Below, piece after piece: positions 25,636-34,897 of a stretch of DNA of 64,000 nucleotides. The translations under genes were made by a program, and so were the position numbers. Each line of letters opens with the position of its first letter. Positions within the stretch are counted from its first letter, which is position 1. The stretch lies in assembly GCF_035984545.1 (NCBI RefSeq), contig NZ_JAXCHP010000001.1:2294001-2358000 (forward strand). The letters run 5' to 3'. The notes beneath the pieces are model-generated. The model did no database searches and was not told the origin of the DNA. It saw only the letters and a program-made list of their open reading frames with translations. Origin of the DNA: Cryobacterium sp. GrIS_2_6 (lineage in GTDB: Bacteria; Actinomycetota; Actinomycetes; Actinomycetales; Microbacteriaceae).

Positions 25636-25784
25636 GTGGTGAATCCCCTTGGGTGTGCTGCGGGTGAGAGCCGCGAGTGCTGATCGCGTCCGGGCCCCGG
25701 CAATCGAGGGCACAGCAAAGCCACGGCACGAAGGGGTGGGAGTCTGTGCCGCTGCATCGCGAGGCACACCTTCAGGTTAACAAA
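25636..25784 (-). promoter_or_regulatory. metQNI leader region, no riboswitch recognised
   Basis: About 150 nt between the ABC-F terminator and metQ. TAACCT near 25775 on the minus strand is a possible -10, leaving a ~130-nt leader. A SAM-binding riboswitch would fit the operon, but I could not match the SAM-I or SAM-IV core on the coding strand. Confidence 0.3.
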
Positions 25785-25832
25785 GGATGCTGCGCCGCGC
25801 ACGCCGCTGCGTAACACGCGGTCACAGCATCC
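25785..25832 (-). terminator. terminator of the ABC-F gene
   Basis: GGATGCTG and CAGCATCC form an 8-bp outer stem, with CCGCG/CGCGG pairing inside. In the minus direction it follows the stop codon by a few bases and is followed by TTTGTT. Confidence 0.65.
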
Positions 25833-25838
25833 GCGGTT

Positions 25839-27644
25839 TTAACCCTCGATCAGCGTCGAAAGTTCGAGCCAGCGAGTTTCGAAGCTCGAGATGGAGGATT
25901 CGAGACCCTGCAGCTCGGTGCCGAGCTCGCCGAGGCCTGCGTAGTCGTTCTGGTCGTGGCTGACCATGCTCTGGTTCAACACCACGATCCGGGACTTCTG
26001 CTTCGCGACCTTGCGCTCGATGGAGGCGAGCTCCTTCTGCGCGTTGCGGAGCTCGGCGCCGCCGATGGCCAGGTTCCTGGCCGGCCTGCCGCCGGAGGTG
26101 TTCGAGGCGTTCGCCTCGGCGGGCTTGTCGGAGTCGTTGATCTGCTGCTTGCGCATCTCGAGGTACTGGTCGACGCCGCCGGGCAGGTGGCGGAAGCCGC
26201 CCTCGGTGACCGCGTACTGGTTGTCAGTGACGCGTTCGATCAGGTAGCGGTCGTGCGAGACGACAAGCAGAGTGCCGGGGAAGGAGTCGAGCAGGTCCTC
26301 CATGGCCGCGAGCATGTCGGTGTCCAGGTCGTTGGTGGGCTCGTCGAGGATGAGCACGTTCGGCTCGTCGAGCACGATCAGCAGCAGCTGCAGGCGGCGC
26401 TTCTGGCCACCGGAGAGGTCCTTGACCTGGGTGACGAGCTGGGCGCTCATGAAGCCCATCCGCTCGAGCATCTGGCCAGGGGTGATCTCCTTGCCTCCGG
26501 CGATGTAGCTCGTCTTCTGGCGGCCGATGACCTCGCTGACCCGGTCGTTCTGGATGCCCTCGAGCTCGAAGAGCTGCTGGGTGAGCACGGCGACCTTGAT
26601 GGTCTTGCCGCGCTTGACGTGGCCGCTCGTCGGCTGGAGGGTGCCGGCGACGAGGTTCAGCAGCGTGGACTTGCCCGCGCCGTTGACGCCCATGATGCCG
26701 GTGCGCTCCCCGGGGGCGATCCGCCAGGTGATGTCCTTCAGCACGTGCTTGTCCTCGAAGTCCACCGAGACGTCGATGAGGTCGACGACGTCCTTGCCGA
26801 GGCGCTGCATCGCCATCGACTGCATCGTGACGGTGTCGCGGGGCGGCGGCTCGTTCTCGATGAGCTCGTTGGCCGCGTCGATGCGGAACTTGGGCTTGGC
26901 GGTGCGGGCGGGGGCTCCGCGGCGGAGCCAGGCGAGCTCCTTCTTCATCAGGTTCTGGCGCTTCGACTCTGTCGCGGCACTCATCCGGTCGCGTTCGACG
27001 CGCTGCAGGATGTACGCGGCATAGCCGCCCTCGAAGGGTTCGATCAGGCGGTCGTGCACCTCCCAGGTCTGGTTGCAGACCTCGTCGAGGAACCACCGGT
27101 CGTGGGTCACGACCACGAGGCCGCCAGAGTTCGTCGCCCAGCGGTTGCGGAGGTGCCCGGCGAGCCAGGTGATGCCCTCGACGTCGAGGTGGTTGGTGGG
27201 CTCATCGAGGAAGATCACGTCGTGGTCGCCGATCAGCACGGCGGCGAGGGCGACCCGGCGGCGCTGGCCACCGGAAAGGTCATCGACGAGGGCGTCCCAG
27301 GGGATGTCGCGCACGAGTCCGCCGATGACGTCGCGGACCTTGGCGTCCCCGGCCCAGAGGTGCTCGTCCATGGTGCCGACGACGGTGCGGCCGACAGTCT
27401 GGCCTGAGGCGAGGGCGTCGGACTGGTCGAGCACGCCGATCGTGACGCCGCGGCGGCGGGTGACGCGGCCGGAGTCGGGTTCGATGCGTCCGGCGAGGAG
27501 GCTCAGCAGGGTGGACTTGCCGTCACCGTTGCGCCCCACGACTCCGATGCGGTCGCCCTCGTTGAGTCCGACGGTGACGGAGTCGAAGATGACGCGGGTG
27601 GGGTATTCAAGGTGCAGGGACTCGGCCCCGAGCAAATGTGCCAT
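25839..27644 (-). CDS. ABC-F family ATPase (Uup/EttA-like)
   Basis: 601-aa soluble protein with two ABC domains and no membrane segments. Walker A motifs are GRNGDGKSTL and GVNGAGKSTL, signatures LSGGQRRRVALA and LSGGQKRRLQLL, Walker B motifs FLDEPTNHLD and ILDEPTNDLD. A charged inter-domain linker lies at ~230-300. The C-terminal ~80 residues are a charged coiled-coil (NAQKELASIERKVAKQKSR) as in Uup. ABC-F proteins act on ribosomes. The ATG at 27644 has TAAAGT 8 nt upstream, close to leaderless. Confidence 0.92.
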   Translation of the reverse strand: MAHLLGAESLHLEYPTRVIFDSVTVGLNEGDRIGVVGRNGDGKSTLLSLLAGRIEPDSGRVTRRRGVTIGVLDQSDALASGQTVGRTVVGTMDEHLWAGDAKVRDVIGGLVRDIPWDALVDDLSGGQRRRVALAAVLIGDHDVIFLDEPTNHLDVEGITWLAGHLRNRWATNSGGLVVVTHDRWFLDEVCNQTWEVHDRLIEPFEGGYAAYILQRVERDRMSAATESKRQNLMKKELAWLRRGAPARTAKPKFRIDAANELIENEPPPRDTVTMQSMAMQRLGKDVVDLIDVSVDFEDKHVLKDITWRIAPGERTGIMGVNGAGKSTLLNLVAGTLQPTSGHVKRGKTIKVAVLTQQLFELEGIQNDRVSEVIGRQKTSYIAGGKEITPGQMLERMGFMSAQLVTQVKDLSGGQKRRLQLLLIVLDEPNVLILDEPTNDLDTDMLAAMEDLLDSFPGTLLVVSHDRYLIERVTDNQYAVTEGGFRHLPGGVDQYLEMRKQQINDSDKPAEANASNTSGGRPARNLAIGGAELRNAQKELASIERKVAKQKSRIVVLNQSMVSHDQNDYAGLGELGTELQGLESSISSFETRWLELSTLIEG

Positions 27645-27711
27645 AGCTTACAACTTTACCGTGCGCGGCTGGGAGCCCGGCGCGCAGGTCGGGGCAGGCG
27701 GATGCCGCGGC

Positions 27712-28647
27712 TCAGTCGTGGACGAGACGGGCGCCGTGGACCGGGCCCGTCGCCCGCACCACGTGCAGGCGGGAGGCGCTCAACGCGACCTGGAGCTCGA
27801 GCGCGCTGTCGGCATCCGCCACGAGGAACGCGACCGTGGGGCCGGACCCGGAGACGATGCCGGCGAGGGCGCCGTTCTCCTCGCCGAGCTCGATGACCTT
27901 GCCGAGACCCGGGGCGAGGTGCAGCGCCGGGGCCTGGAGGTCGTTGTGCAGAGACTCGGCGAGCATCCGGGCATCGCCGGCGCGCAGGGCCTGGAGCACG
28001 TTGGCGTCGACCGTCGGCTGCGCCTGCGCCGGGAAGATGTCCTGGGCATGGCGCTCACGGTGGCGGTCGAGTTCCTGGTACACGCCCGGAGTGGACATGC
28101 CGAAGTCGGCCAGGGCGAGCACCCAGTGGAACTGGCCCTTGGCGAGCGCGGGGCTCAACTGGTCGCCGCGGCCGGTGCCGACGGCCGTGCCGCCCGTGAA
28201 CGCGAAGGGGACGTCGGCGCCGAGCGTCGCGGCGATGGCGAGCAGTTCCTCGCGGGTCGCCTCGGTGCCCCAGAGGGCGTCGCACGCGAGCAGGGTCGCG
28301 GCGGCATCGGCGGATCCGCCGCCCATCCCCCCGGCGATCGGCACGTTCTTCTCGAGCAACAGGCGCACTCCGCCGCGGTAGCCGGACCTGCGGGCGAGGG
28401 CGCGAGCGGCCCGGATGGCGAGGTTGCTGCCATCGGTAGCCAGGCCGGAGGTATCGATCGAGCCGGTGAATTCGCAGGAGAAGTCGTCGGCGGGATAGGC
28501 GCGCACGTCTTCGCTGAGCGACACGGCCTGGTAGGCGGTCGCGACTTCGTGGTAGCCGTCTTCGAGCACGGCGCCGACCTTCAGGAAGACGTTGATCTTG
28601 CCCGGCGCCCGCGCGTGCACAACGTGAGATGTGGCCGCGTTGGTCAT
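27712..28647 (-). CDS. ispE: 4-diphosphocytidyl-2-C-methyl-D-erythritol kinase
   Basis: 311-aa GHMP kinase of the MEP isoprenoid pathway, phosphorylating [17 protein letters not shown] at the N-terminus carries the catalytic Lys region, and the ATP loop is [17 protein letters not shown]. The C-terminal [13 protein letters not shown] is the third GHMP motif. Leaderless start at 28647. The usual actinobacterial order rsmA-ispE-ABC-F is kept. Confidence 0.95.
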   Translation of the reverse strand: MTNAATSHVVHARAPGKINVFLKVGAVLEDGYHEVATAYQAVSLSEDVRAYPADDFSCEFTGSIDTSGLATDGSNLAIRAARALARRSGYRGGVRLLLEKNVPIAGGMGGGSADAAATLLACDALWGTEATREELLAIAATLGADVPFAFTGGTAVGTGRGDQLSPALAKGQFHWVLALADFGMSTPGVYQELDRHRERHAQDIFPAQAQPTVDANVLQALRAGDARMLAESLHNDLQAPALHLAPGLGKVIELGEENGALAGIVSGSGPTVAFLVADADSALELQVALSASRLHVVRATGPVHGARLVHD

Positions 28648-28653
28648 GGTTCT

Positions 28654-28659
28654 AACCTA
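28654..28659 (-). promoter_or_regulatory. -10 element of ispE, leaderless
   Basis: TAGGTT on the minus strand followed by AGAACC and then the ispE ATG. Confidence 0.55.
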
Positions 28660-28690
28660 GCTCAGCGGCGCGGGCCCCTCGTGCGCGGTG

Positions 28691-29626
28691 TCAGGACGGG
28701 TCGGCGGCGTTCCAGGCTCGCGCGATGGCGAGGAAGGCGTCGACGGCGAGCTGCTCGCCACGCTCGGTGGGGTCGATGCCCGCGGCTTCGAGGATCGCGG
28801 TCGCCGTTGCCGAGTCGCCGAGCACGGTGGAGAGCGACTGGCGGAGCATCTTGCGGCGCTGCTGGAAGGCGCCGTCGACGAGCGCGAACGTCGCGAGGCG
28901 CAGGTCCTCGCTCTCGAGCGGGCTCTCGCGGCGCTGGAACGCTATCAGGATCGAGTCGACGTTCGGTACCGGCCAGAACACCTGGCGGCTGACCTTGCCC
29001 GCGGTGCGGAAGGCCCCGTACCAGGCGGCCTTGACGCTCGGGCTGCCGTAGACCTTTGAGCCGGGGGGCGCGGCGAGCCGTTCGCCGACCTCGGCCTGCA
29101 CCATCACGACGCCGGCGCGGATCGACGGGAAGTGCTCGAGCATGTGCAGCAGCACCGGCACCGAGACGTTGTAAGGCAGGTTGGCGACGAGCCGGGTCGG
29201 CTCCCCCGGCAGGTCGGTGATCTTGAGGGCGTCGGCGCGCAGCACGACGAGCGGCGCGTCCTGGTGCATCAGCTCGACGGTGAGCGGGAGCTGCTCGGCG
29301 AGCCGGTCGTCGATCTCGACGGCGACGACGCGCGCGCCGGTCTCGAGCAGACCGAGGGTGAGCGAGCCGAGGCCGGGTCCGACCTCGACGACGGTGTCCT
29401 CGGGGGTGATCGCGGCGACCTTGACGATGCGGCGGACGGTGTTGCCGTCGATCACGAAGTTCTGGCCGAGCTTCTTGGTCGGGTTGACGCCGAGCATCTC
29501 GGCAAGGTCGCGGATCTCGGCCGGCCCGAGCAGTGAACGGGCGACGGGCGCAGCGGATGCCGTGGGCTCGGCGGGCAGGGCGGCATCCGTGGCCGGGGTC
29601 GCCGGGACGTTCTCGGCGTCGCTCAC
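28691..29626 (-). CDS. rsmA: 16S rRNA dimethyladenosine transferase
   Basis: 311 aa. KsgA/RsmA methylates the two adjacent adenines of helix 45 of 16S rRNA. Motifs: KKLGQNFVID, VVEVGPGLGSLTLGLLE, NLPYNVSVPVLLHML. An Ala/Pro-rich N-terminal extension of ~30 residues precedes the family core. GTG at 29626 overlaps the tatD stop by 4 bp. Confidence 0.95.
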   Translation of the reverse strand: MSDAENVPATPATDAALPAEPTASAAPVARSLLGPAEIRDLAEMLGVNPTKKLGQNFVIDGNTVRRIVKVAAITPEDTVVEVGPGLGSLTLGLLETGARVVAVEIDDRLAEQLPLTVELMHQDAPLVVLRADALKITDLPGEPTRLVANLPYNVSVPVLLHMLEHFPSIRAGVVMVQAEVGERLAAPPGSKVYGSPSVKAAWYGAFRTAGKVSRQVFWPVPNVDSILIAFQRRESPLESEDLRLATFALVDGAFQQRRKMLRQSLSTVLGDSATATAILEAAGIDPTERGEQLAVDAFLAIARAWNAADPS

Positions 29627-30555
29627 TGGAGTCCCCCGAGGCTGACGGTCGGCGCGGTCGGCGCCGGCACGACGGGTTCGGCGTCCCAGCGCCCGTAGAC
29701 GCGTTCGGTCGTGGTGGAGATCTGGGCGGCCAGCATGGCGACATCCGTTTCGAGGTGGTTGGCCATCGCGCGCAGGGTGTGCGGCAGGAGGTACGGCGCG
29801 TTCGGGCGGCCGCGGAAGGGCGTGGGGGTGAGGAAGGGGGCGTCCGTCTCGACGAGCAGCAGCTCGCGGGGAGCAGCTGCGAGGGCCGCGCGGAGCGTGC
29901 CGGCGTTCTTGAACGTGACGTTGCCGGCGAACGAGAGGTACCAGCCGTGTTCTGCGCAGATCGCGGCCATCTCGGCGTCCCCGGAGAAGCAGTGGAAGAC
30001 CGTGCGCTCGGGGGCGCCGACCCGCAGCAGGGTCGCGATGACCTCGGCGTGCGCGTTGCGGTCGTGGATCTGCAGGGCGAGGCCGTTCTGCTTGGCGATC
30101 TCGATGTGCGCCTCGAAGCTGCGGTACTGGGCGGCTAGGCCCTCCGGCCCGGTGCGGAAGAAGTCGAGCCCGGTCTCGCCGATCGCGACGACCCGCGGGC
30201 GCCCGGCGAGCTCGTTGATCTCGGCGAGGGCGTCGTCGAGCGTGCCGGCCTGCTCGTAGTCCGGGGCCTCGTTCGGGTGGATCGCGACGGCCGCGAGCAT
30301 GCGTGGCTCGCTCGCGGCGGCCTCGGCCGACCAGCGGGAGGTCTCCCGGTCGCCACCGACCTGGATCACGCCGTGCACGCCCACGCCCACGGCCCGGTCG
30401 AGTTGTTCGGCGAGGCTGAGCGGATGCTCGCCGTCGCTGATCTCGAGGTGGGTGTGGTTGTCGTACACCGGCACGGGGAGCGGCTCCGGCGGGGCCGGGT
30501 AGCTCAGGTCGCGGCCGGCGGTCTGCTCACGCTGGCGGACGGGTTCGTTAGCCAA
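29623..30555 (-). CDS. tatD: TatD-family metal-dependent DNase
   Basis: 310 aa amidohydrolase-fold nuclease. Metal ligands appear in DNHTHLE, AIGETGLDFFR, LQIHDRNAH, VFHCFSGD and LLLVETDAPFLTP. A TTG start at 30555 overlapping the metG stop (TTGGCTAA) with GAGG upstream is the best choice; in-frame GTGs further in would shorten the protein by ~25 residues. The metG-tatD-rsmA order is common in actinobacteria. Confidence 0.9.
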   Translation of the reverse strand: MANEPVRQREQTAGRDLSYPAPPEPLPVPVYDNHTHLEISDGEHPLSLAEQLDRAVGVGVHGVIQVGGDRETSRWSAEAAASEPRMLAAVAIHPNEAPDYEQAGTLDDALAEINELAGRPRVVAIGETGLDFFRTGPEGLAAQYRSFEAHIEIAKQNGLALQIHDRNAHAEVIATLLRVGAPERTVFHCFSGDAEMAAICAEHGWYLSFAGNVTFKNAGTLRAALAAAPRELLLVETDAPFLTPTPFRGRPNAPYLLPHTLRAMANHLETDVAMLAAQISTTTERVYGRWDAEPVVPAPTAPTVSLGGLQ

Positions 30556-32110
30556 CCGTCGCCTCGATGCGCGGGAACAGCGCCTCGAGCGGGGAGACGT
30601 GGGTGCCGCCGGTCCACTCCCACGCGCGGTCGATGCGCTGGTTGGTGACGAGACCCTCGCCGCCGAGGGCGGACCAGAGCTTGGCGCACGCCTCGGGCAC
30701 GACCGGGGAGAGCAGCACGGCGAGGGTGCCGAGGCCGCGCACGGCGGTGAACAGCACGGCGTCGAGCCGGTCGCGGTCGGCGGGGTCCTTGGCGAGGCCC
30801 CACGGCTCCTGGGTCGTGATGTAGCCGTTGAGCTCGTCGACGAGTTCCCAGACGGATGCGATCGCCTCGTGGATCGCGAGGCGGGAGATGGCCTCGCCCG
30901 CGGCATCCGTCACCCGGATCTCGGTGCCCCGGATGGCCGCGTCCGCCTCGGTGAAGGCCGTTGTGACCGGGATCTCACCGTCGCAGTAGCGCACGACCAT
31001 GGCGATGACGCGGGAGGCGAGGTTGCCGAAGCCGTTGGCGAGCTCGGACTGGTACCGGGCGGAGAGGTCCTCCCAGGAGAACGAGCCGTCCTGGCCGAAG
31101 CTGATGGCGCGCATGAAGTAGTACCGGAACGCGTCGGAGCCGAAGGTGTCGGTGATCTGGCTCGGGGCGATGCCGGTGAGCTTGGACTTGCTCATCTTCT
31201 CGCCGCCGACGAGCAGCCAGCCGTGGCCGAAGACCCGGCGCGGCACCGGAAGCCCGGCGGCCATCAGCATGGCGGGCCAGATCACGGCGTGGAACCGGAG
31301 GATGTCCTTGCCGACGATGTGCGTGGCCGGCCAGAGCCTGCTGAAGCGCTCGTCGTCCTGGCCGTAGCCGGCGGCGGTGATGTAGTTGAGCAGCGCGTCG
31401 AACCAGACGTAGACGACATGGCTGTCGTCCCAGGGCACCTTGATGCCCCAGTCGAAGCTCGAGCGGGAGATCGACAGGTCGGAGAGGCCCTGCTTCACGA
31501 AGGAGATGACCTCGTTGCGGGCGCTCTCGGGCTGGACGAAGTCGGGGTCTTCCTCGTAGAGGGCGAGCAGGCGCTCGGCGAAGGTGCTCATCCGGAAGAA
31601 GTAGTTCTTCTCGTGCAACAGCTCGACCGGGAGGGAGTGGATGGCGCAGACCTGCTGGCCGATGAACTCGCCGGTGCCCTCGATCAGGTCGCTCGGCTGC
31701 TTGTATTCCTCGCAGCCGACGCAGTAGAAGCCCTCATACTCGCCCGTGTAGATGTGGCCGGCGTCGTAGAGGTGCTGCAGGAACTTCTGTGCGTTGACCT
31801 CGTGGCGCTCGTCGGTCGTGCGGATGAAGTCGTCGTTGCGAATGTCGACGGTCTTGAGCAGCGGCTTCCACGCGGTCTCGACGAGGCGGTCGGCCCATTC
31901 CTTCGGGGTGACGCCGTTCGCGGTCGCGGTGCGCAGGATCTTCTGGCCGTGCTCGTCGGTACCGGTGAGCAGCCAGGCGTCCTCGCCGGCCTGCCGGTGC
32001 CAGCGCGCGAGGAGGTCTGCGGCCACTTCCGTGTACGCGTGACCGATGTGGGGCACATCATTCACATAGAAAATGGGCGTGGTGATGTAAAAGGATGCTC
32101 CGGCGGACAT
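30548..32110 (-). CDS. metG: methionyl-tRNA synthetase
   Basis: 520-aa class I synthetase. HIGH motif as VPHIGHAYTE (~20), zinc knuckle region YCVGCEEY with a single CxxC, and KMSKS as GEKMSKSKLTG (~300). It ends after the anticodon-binding helical domain and has no C-terminal dimerisation domain. Leaderless start at 32110. Confidence 0.96.
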   Translation of the reverse strand: MSAGASFYITTPIFYVNDVPHIGHAYTEVAADLLARWHRQAGEDAWLLTGTDEHGQKILRTATANGVTPKEWADRLVETAWKPLLKTVDIRNDDFIRTTDERHEVNAQKFLQHLYDAGHIYTGEYEGFYCVGCEEYKQPSDLIEGTGEFIGQQVCAIHSLPVELLHEKNYFFRMSTFAERLLALYEEDPDFVQPESARNEVISFVKQGLSDLSISRSSFDWGIKVPWDDSHVVYVWFDALLNYITAAGYGQDDERFSRLWPATHIVGKDILRFHAVIWPAMLMAAGLPVPRRVFGHGWLLVGGEKMSKSKLTGIAPSQITDTFGSDAFRYYFMRAISFGQDGSFSWEDLSARYQSELANGFGNLASRVIAMVVRYCDGEIPVTTAFTEADAAIRGTEIRVTDAAGEAISRLAIHEAIASVWELVDELNGYITTQEPWGLAKDPADRDRLDAVLFTAVRGLGTLAVLLSPVVPEACAKLWSALGGEGLVTNQRIDRAWEWTGGTHVSPLEALFPRIEATVG

Positions 32111-32116
32111 GCCCCC

Positions 32117-32122
32117 AGTCTA
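32117..32122 (-). promoter_or_regulatory. -10 element of metG, leaderless
   Basis: TAGACT on the minus strand, followed by GGGGGC and the metG ATG. Confidence 0.55.
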
Positions 32123-32172
32123 TTGGGAGCAACGGATGCCCCGGGCCGGGTTACGTCCCGCCTCGGTTCGGG

Positions 32173-33036
32173 TCAGAACGGCAGGGGCGGATGCTGCGGC
32201 GCGGCCGGTGCACGCGCCCCCGGCTTCTGCGCGAGGGCGGCCTCGTAGAGGTCGCGCTTGCCGAGACCGGACACCGCGGACACGTCTGCGGCGGCCTCCT
32301 TGAGCCGGGCGCCGGCCGCGACCTGGGCGAGCACCTCCGCGACCCCGGTCGCGAGGTCGAGCACGCGCTTCTCGGCCCCGGCGACGACGATCGCGATCTC
32401 GCCCTTGACGCCCGCTGCCGCCCACTTGGCCAGTTCGGCGGCCGTGCCGCGCTTGACCTCCTCGAAGAACTTGGTGAGCTCGCGGCAGACCACGACGCGG
32501 CGGTCGGCACCGAGCACCTCGGCGAGGTCGATGAGGGAGACGGCGAGCCGGTTCGGCGATTCGAAGAAGACCATGGTGCGGCGTTCGTCGGCCACCTCGC
32601 GGAGTGCAGACATCCGGTCGCCGTGCTTGCGGGGCAGGAAGCCCTCGAAGGTGAACCGGTCGGTCGGCAGCCCGGAGACGGCGAGGGCGGTGAGCACTGC
32701 GGACGGGCCGGGCAGCACGGTGACCGTGACGCCGGCGGCGACGGCGGCGTCGACGAGGTGGAAGCCGGGGTCGGACACGGTCGGCATGCCGGCGTCGCTC
32801 AGCACGAGCAGGTCGGTGTCCCGGGCCAGCTCGACGAGCTCAGCCGCCTTCACCCGTTCGTTGTGGTCGTGCAGGCTGATCAGCTGCGGACGGTTCTCGA
32901 TCCCGAGGGCCTTGAGCAGGTGCACGGTGACGCGGGTGTCCTCCGCCGCGATGACCGTGGCGGTCGTGAGCGCCTCGACCAGCCGTCGCGAGACGTCGCC
33001 GAGGTTTCCAATCGGGGTGGCAGCGAGGATGATCAT
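32173..33036 (-). CDS. rsmI: 16S rRNA (cytidine1402-2'-O)-methyltransferase
   Basis: 287 aa of the tetrapyrrole-methylase fold. ATPIGNLGDVSRR at the start, AAEDTRVT, DAGMPTVSDPGF and LPGPSAVLTAL are RsmI signatures. Methylates the 2'-OH of C1402. The ATG at 33036 is supported by the family N-terminus (MIILAATPIGN); GAGACT 6 nt upstream is an imperfect -10. Divergent from the O-mannosyltransferase gene, a conserved actinobacterial pair. Confidence 0.95.
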   Translation of the reverse strand: MIILAATPIGNLGDVSRRLVEALTTATVIAAEDTRVTVHLLKALGIENRPQLISLHDHNERVKAAELVELARDTDLLVLSDAGMPTVSDPGFHLVDAAVAAGVTVTVLPGPSAVLTALAVSGLPTDRFTFEGFLPRKHGDRMSALREVADERRTMVFFESPNRLAVSLIDLAEVLGADRRVVVCRELTKFFEEVKRGTAAELAKWAAAGVKGEIAIVVAGAEKRVLDLATGVAEVLAQVAAGARLKEAAADVSAVSGLGKRDLYEAALAQKPGARAPAAPQHPPLPF

Positions 33037-33074
33037 CCCCCCAGTCTCGCAGTCCGCGCGTAACCACCGCTCAC

Positions 33075-33080
33075 TACGAT
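33075..33080 (+). promoter_or_regulatory. -10 element of the O-mannosyltransferase gene
   Basis: TACGAT, followed by GGTCAGC (7 nt) and GTG at 33088. The ATG at 33079 lies inside this hexamer, which argues that the GTG is the real start. Confidence 0.55.
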
Positions 33081-33087
33081 GGTCAGC

Positions 33088-34674
33088 GTGCTCCTCATAC
33101 GCCGCTGGTTCCCGTGGGCCGGCCCCCTGTTCGTGGTCGTCGTGGCCGCCGTTCTCCGCCTCTGGAACCTCGGCTCCCCGCACGCGCTCGTCTTCGACGA
33201 GACCTTCTACGTCAAGGATGCCTGGAGCCTCTTCAACAACGGCTACGAGTCCACCTGGCCGGACAAGGCTGACGAGATCTTCGCAAACGGCAACACGAAC
33301 ATCTTCACCGACGTCGGATCGTTCGTCGTGCATCCGCCGCTCGGGAAGTGGCTGATCTCGCTCGGGATGGCCGCGTTCGGTCCGGAGAGCAGTTGGGGCT
33401 GGCGCATCGTGACCGCCCTGATCGGCATTCTCGCGGTCGTTCTGCTGATGCTCATCATCAAGAAGCTGTTCGGCTCGACACTGCTCGCGGTCATCGGCGG
33501 GTTGCTGTTCGCGATCGACGGCAACGCGATCGTGATGAGCCGGGTGGCGCTGCTCGACAACTACGTGATGTTCTTCGCGCTGCTCGGGTTCGGGGCGATC
33601 CTGCTCGACCGGGAGTGGCACGCGACCCGCCTCGCCGCCTGGATGGCGAAACGGGCGGAGACCGGCGAATGGCCCGGCTGGGGGCCCGCGATATGGTTCC
33701 GGCCGTGGCTCCTCGCCGCGGGCCTCGCCTTCGGGTTGACCATGAGCGTCAAGTGGTCCGGCCTCTACTTTCTCGCCGCGTTCGGCGTCTACGTCGTGGT
33801 CGTGGACGCCCTCGCCCGCCGGCGGGCCGGCATCCCGTTCTGGGCGAGCGGTGCCATCCTCAAGCAGGGTCCGATCAGCTTCCTGCTGTTGGTGCCGATC
33901 GCGATCGCGACCTTCCTCACCTCGTGGACAGGCTGGTTCGTCACCAGGGGCGGGTTCTACCGAACCTGGGCAGACTCCCCCGAGACAGCCTGGACCGGGG
34001 CCTTCGCCTGGGTGCCGCATTCCCTGCAGAGTTTCTGGCACTACCAGATCGCCGCGTACACTTATCACGTCGGCCTCGTCACGCCGCACCCGTACCAGTC
34101 GAACCCGCTGACCTGGCTGTTCATGGTGCGCCCGACGAGCATGTACTACCAGTCATCGGCGGCCGGCGAGGGCGCCTGCAGCTTCTCGACCTGCTCAGAG
34201 GCGATCACCGAGATCGCCAACCCGCTGATCTGGTGGGCCGGGACCGCCGCGGTGCTCTACCTCGTCTATCGCCTCGCCCGGTACCGAGAGTGGCGGGTTG
34301 GTCTGATCCTGATGGGCATGGTCGCCGGGTACCTGCCCTGGCTGATGTACACCGGCCGCACGGTCTTCCAGTTCTATTCGGTCGCTTTCGAGCCGTACCT
34401 GATCTTCGCGCTCACGTTCGTGATCGGTCTCGTGCTCGGACTCGCACCGGGAACCCCAGAGGTCGGGATCGGGGTCGCCCAGGAGCTCACGAGCACCGAA
34501 CCGCCCACGGATGCCGTGACGCGCGAATCAGACCGGACCGTCGGCATCCGCGTGCTGATCGGCTACCTCGTGGCTGCCGTGCTGGTCAGCGCCTTCTTCT
34601 ACCCGCTCTGGACGGGAATGCTGATCTCGTTCTCGTTCTGGCAGATGCATATTTGGCTACCGAGCTGGCGATAG
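33088..34674 (+). CDS. pmt: dolichyl-phosphate-mannose--protein mannosyltransferase family (Pmt)
   Basis: 528-aa GT39 membrane enzyme that O-mannosylates secreted proteins, using polyprenyl-phosphomannose. About 10-11 membrane segments. The acidic catalytic motif is VFDETFYVKDAW in the first extracellular loop, and FVVHPPLGKW is conserved. GTG at 33088 is preferred over ATG 33079 because of the -10 position. The Thr/Pro/Ala-rich stalks of the pst-operon proteins and the LysM lipoprotein are possible substrates (inference). Confidence 0.92.
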   Translation: MLLIRRWFPWAGPLFVVVVAAVLRLWNLGSPHALVFDETFYVKDAWSLFNNGYESTWPDKADEIFANGNTNIFTDVGSFVVHPPLGKWLISLGMAAFGPESSWGWRIVTALIGILAVVLLMLIIKKLFGSTLLAVIGGLLFAIDGNAIVMSRVALLDNYVMFFALLGFGAILLDREWHATRLAAWMAKRAETGEWPGWGPAIWFRPWLLAAGLAFGLTMSVKWSGLYFLAAFGVYVVVVDALARRRAGIPFWASGAILKQGPISFLLLVPIAIATFLTSWTGWFVTRGGFYRTWADSPETAWTGAFAWVPHSLQSFWHYQIAAYTYHVGLVTPHPYQSNPLTWLFMVRPTSMYYQSSAAGEGACSFSTCSEAITEIANPLIWWAGTAAVLYLVYRLARYREWRVGLILMGMVAGYLPWLMYTGRTVFQFYSVAFEPYLIFALTFVIGLVLGLAPGTPEVGIGVAQELTSTEPPTDAVTRESDRTVGIRVLIGYLVAAVLVSAFFYPLWTGMLISFSFWQMHIWLPSWR

Positions 34675-34822
34675 CCGCGCCCGGATCCCCGAAATTCCAG
34701 TCGAATGAGACCCTGCGGTTTCGTGCCGTTTCGGCGATTTGAGCCCTCTTCATATGCCGTTTGGGCCATATAGCGACTGGGAAACGGTTGTGAATCCGAC
34801 CCGCGGACCGGGGGTGCGCCCG

Positions 34823-34828
34823 TAGGAT
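34823..34828 (+). promoter_or_regulatory. candidate -10 of the desaturase gene
   Basis: TAGGAT about 70 nt before the desaturase ATG, leaving a ~60-nt leader with AAAGG before the start. No convincing -35. Nothing else was recognised in 34675-34897. Confidence 0.35.
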
Positions 34829-34897
34829 ACTTCTATCTGCACCACGAGTGATTGCTCCAGAACCGACTGAGAAGTCCAGATCCAAACCAAAGGCCTC

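Noticed and set aside
25636..25784. SAM riboswitch before metQ
   Set aside because: CCCCGGCAATC-GAGGG resembles part of a SAM core but it lies on the plus strand, facing away from metQ; the coding strand gave no match.
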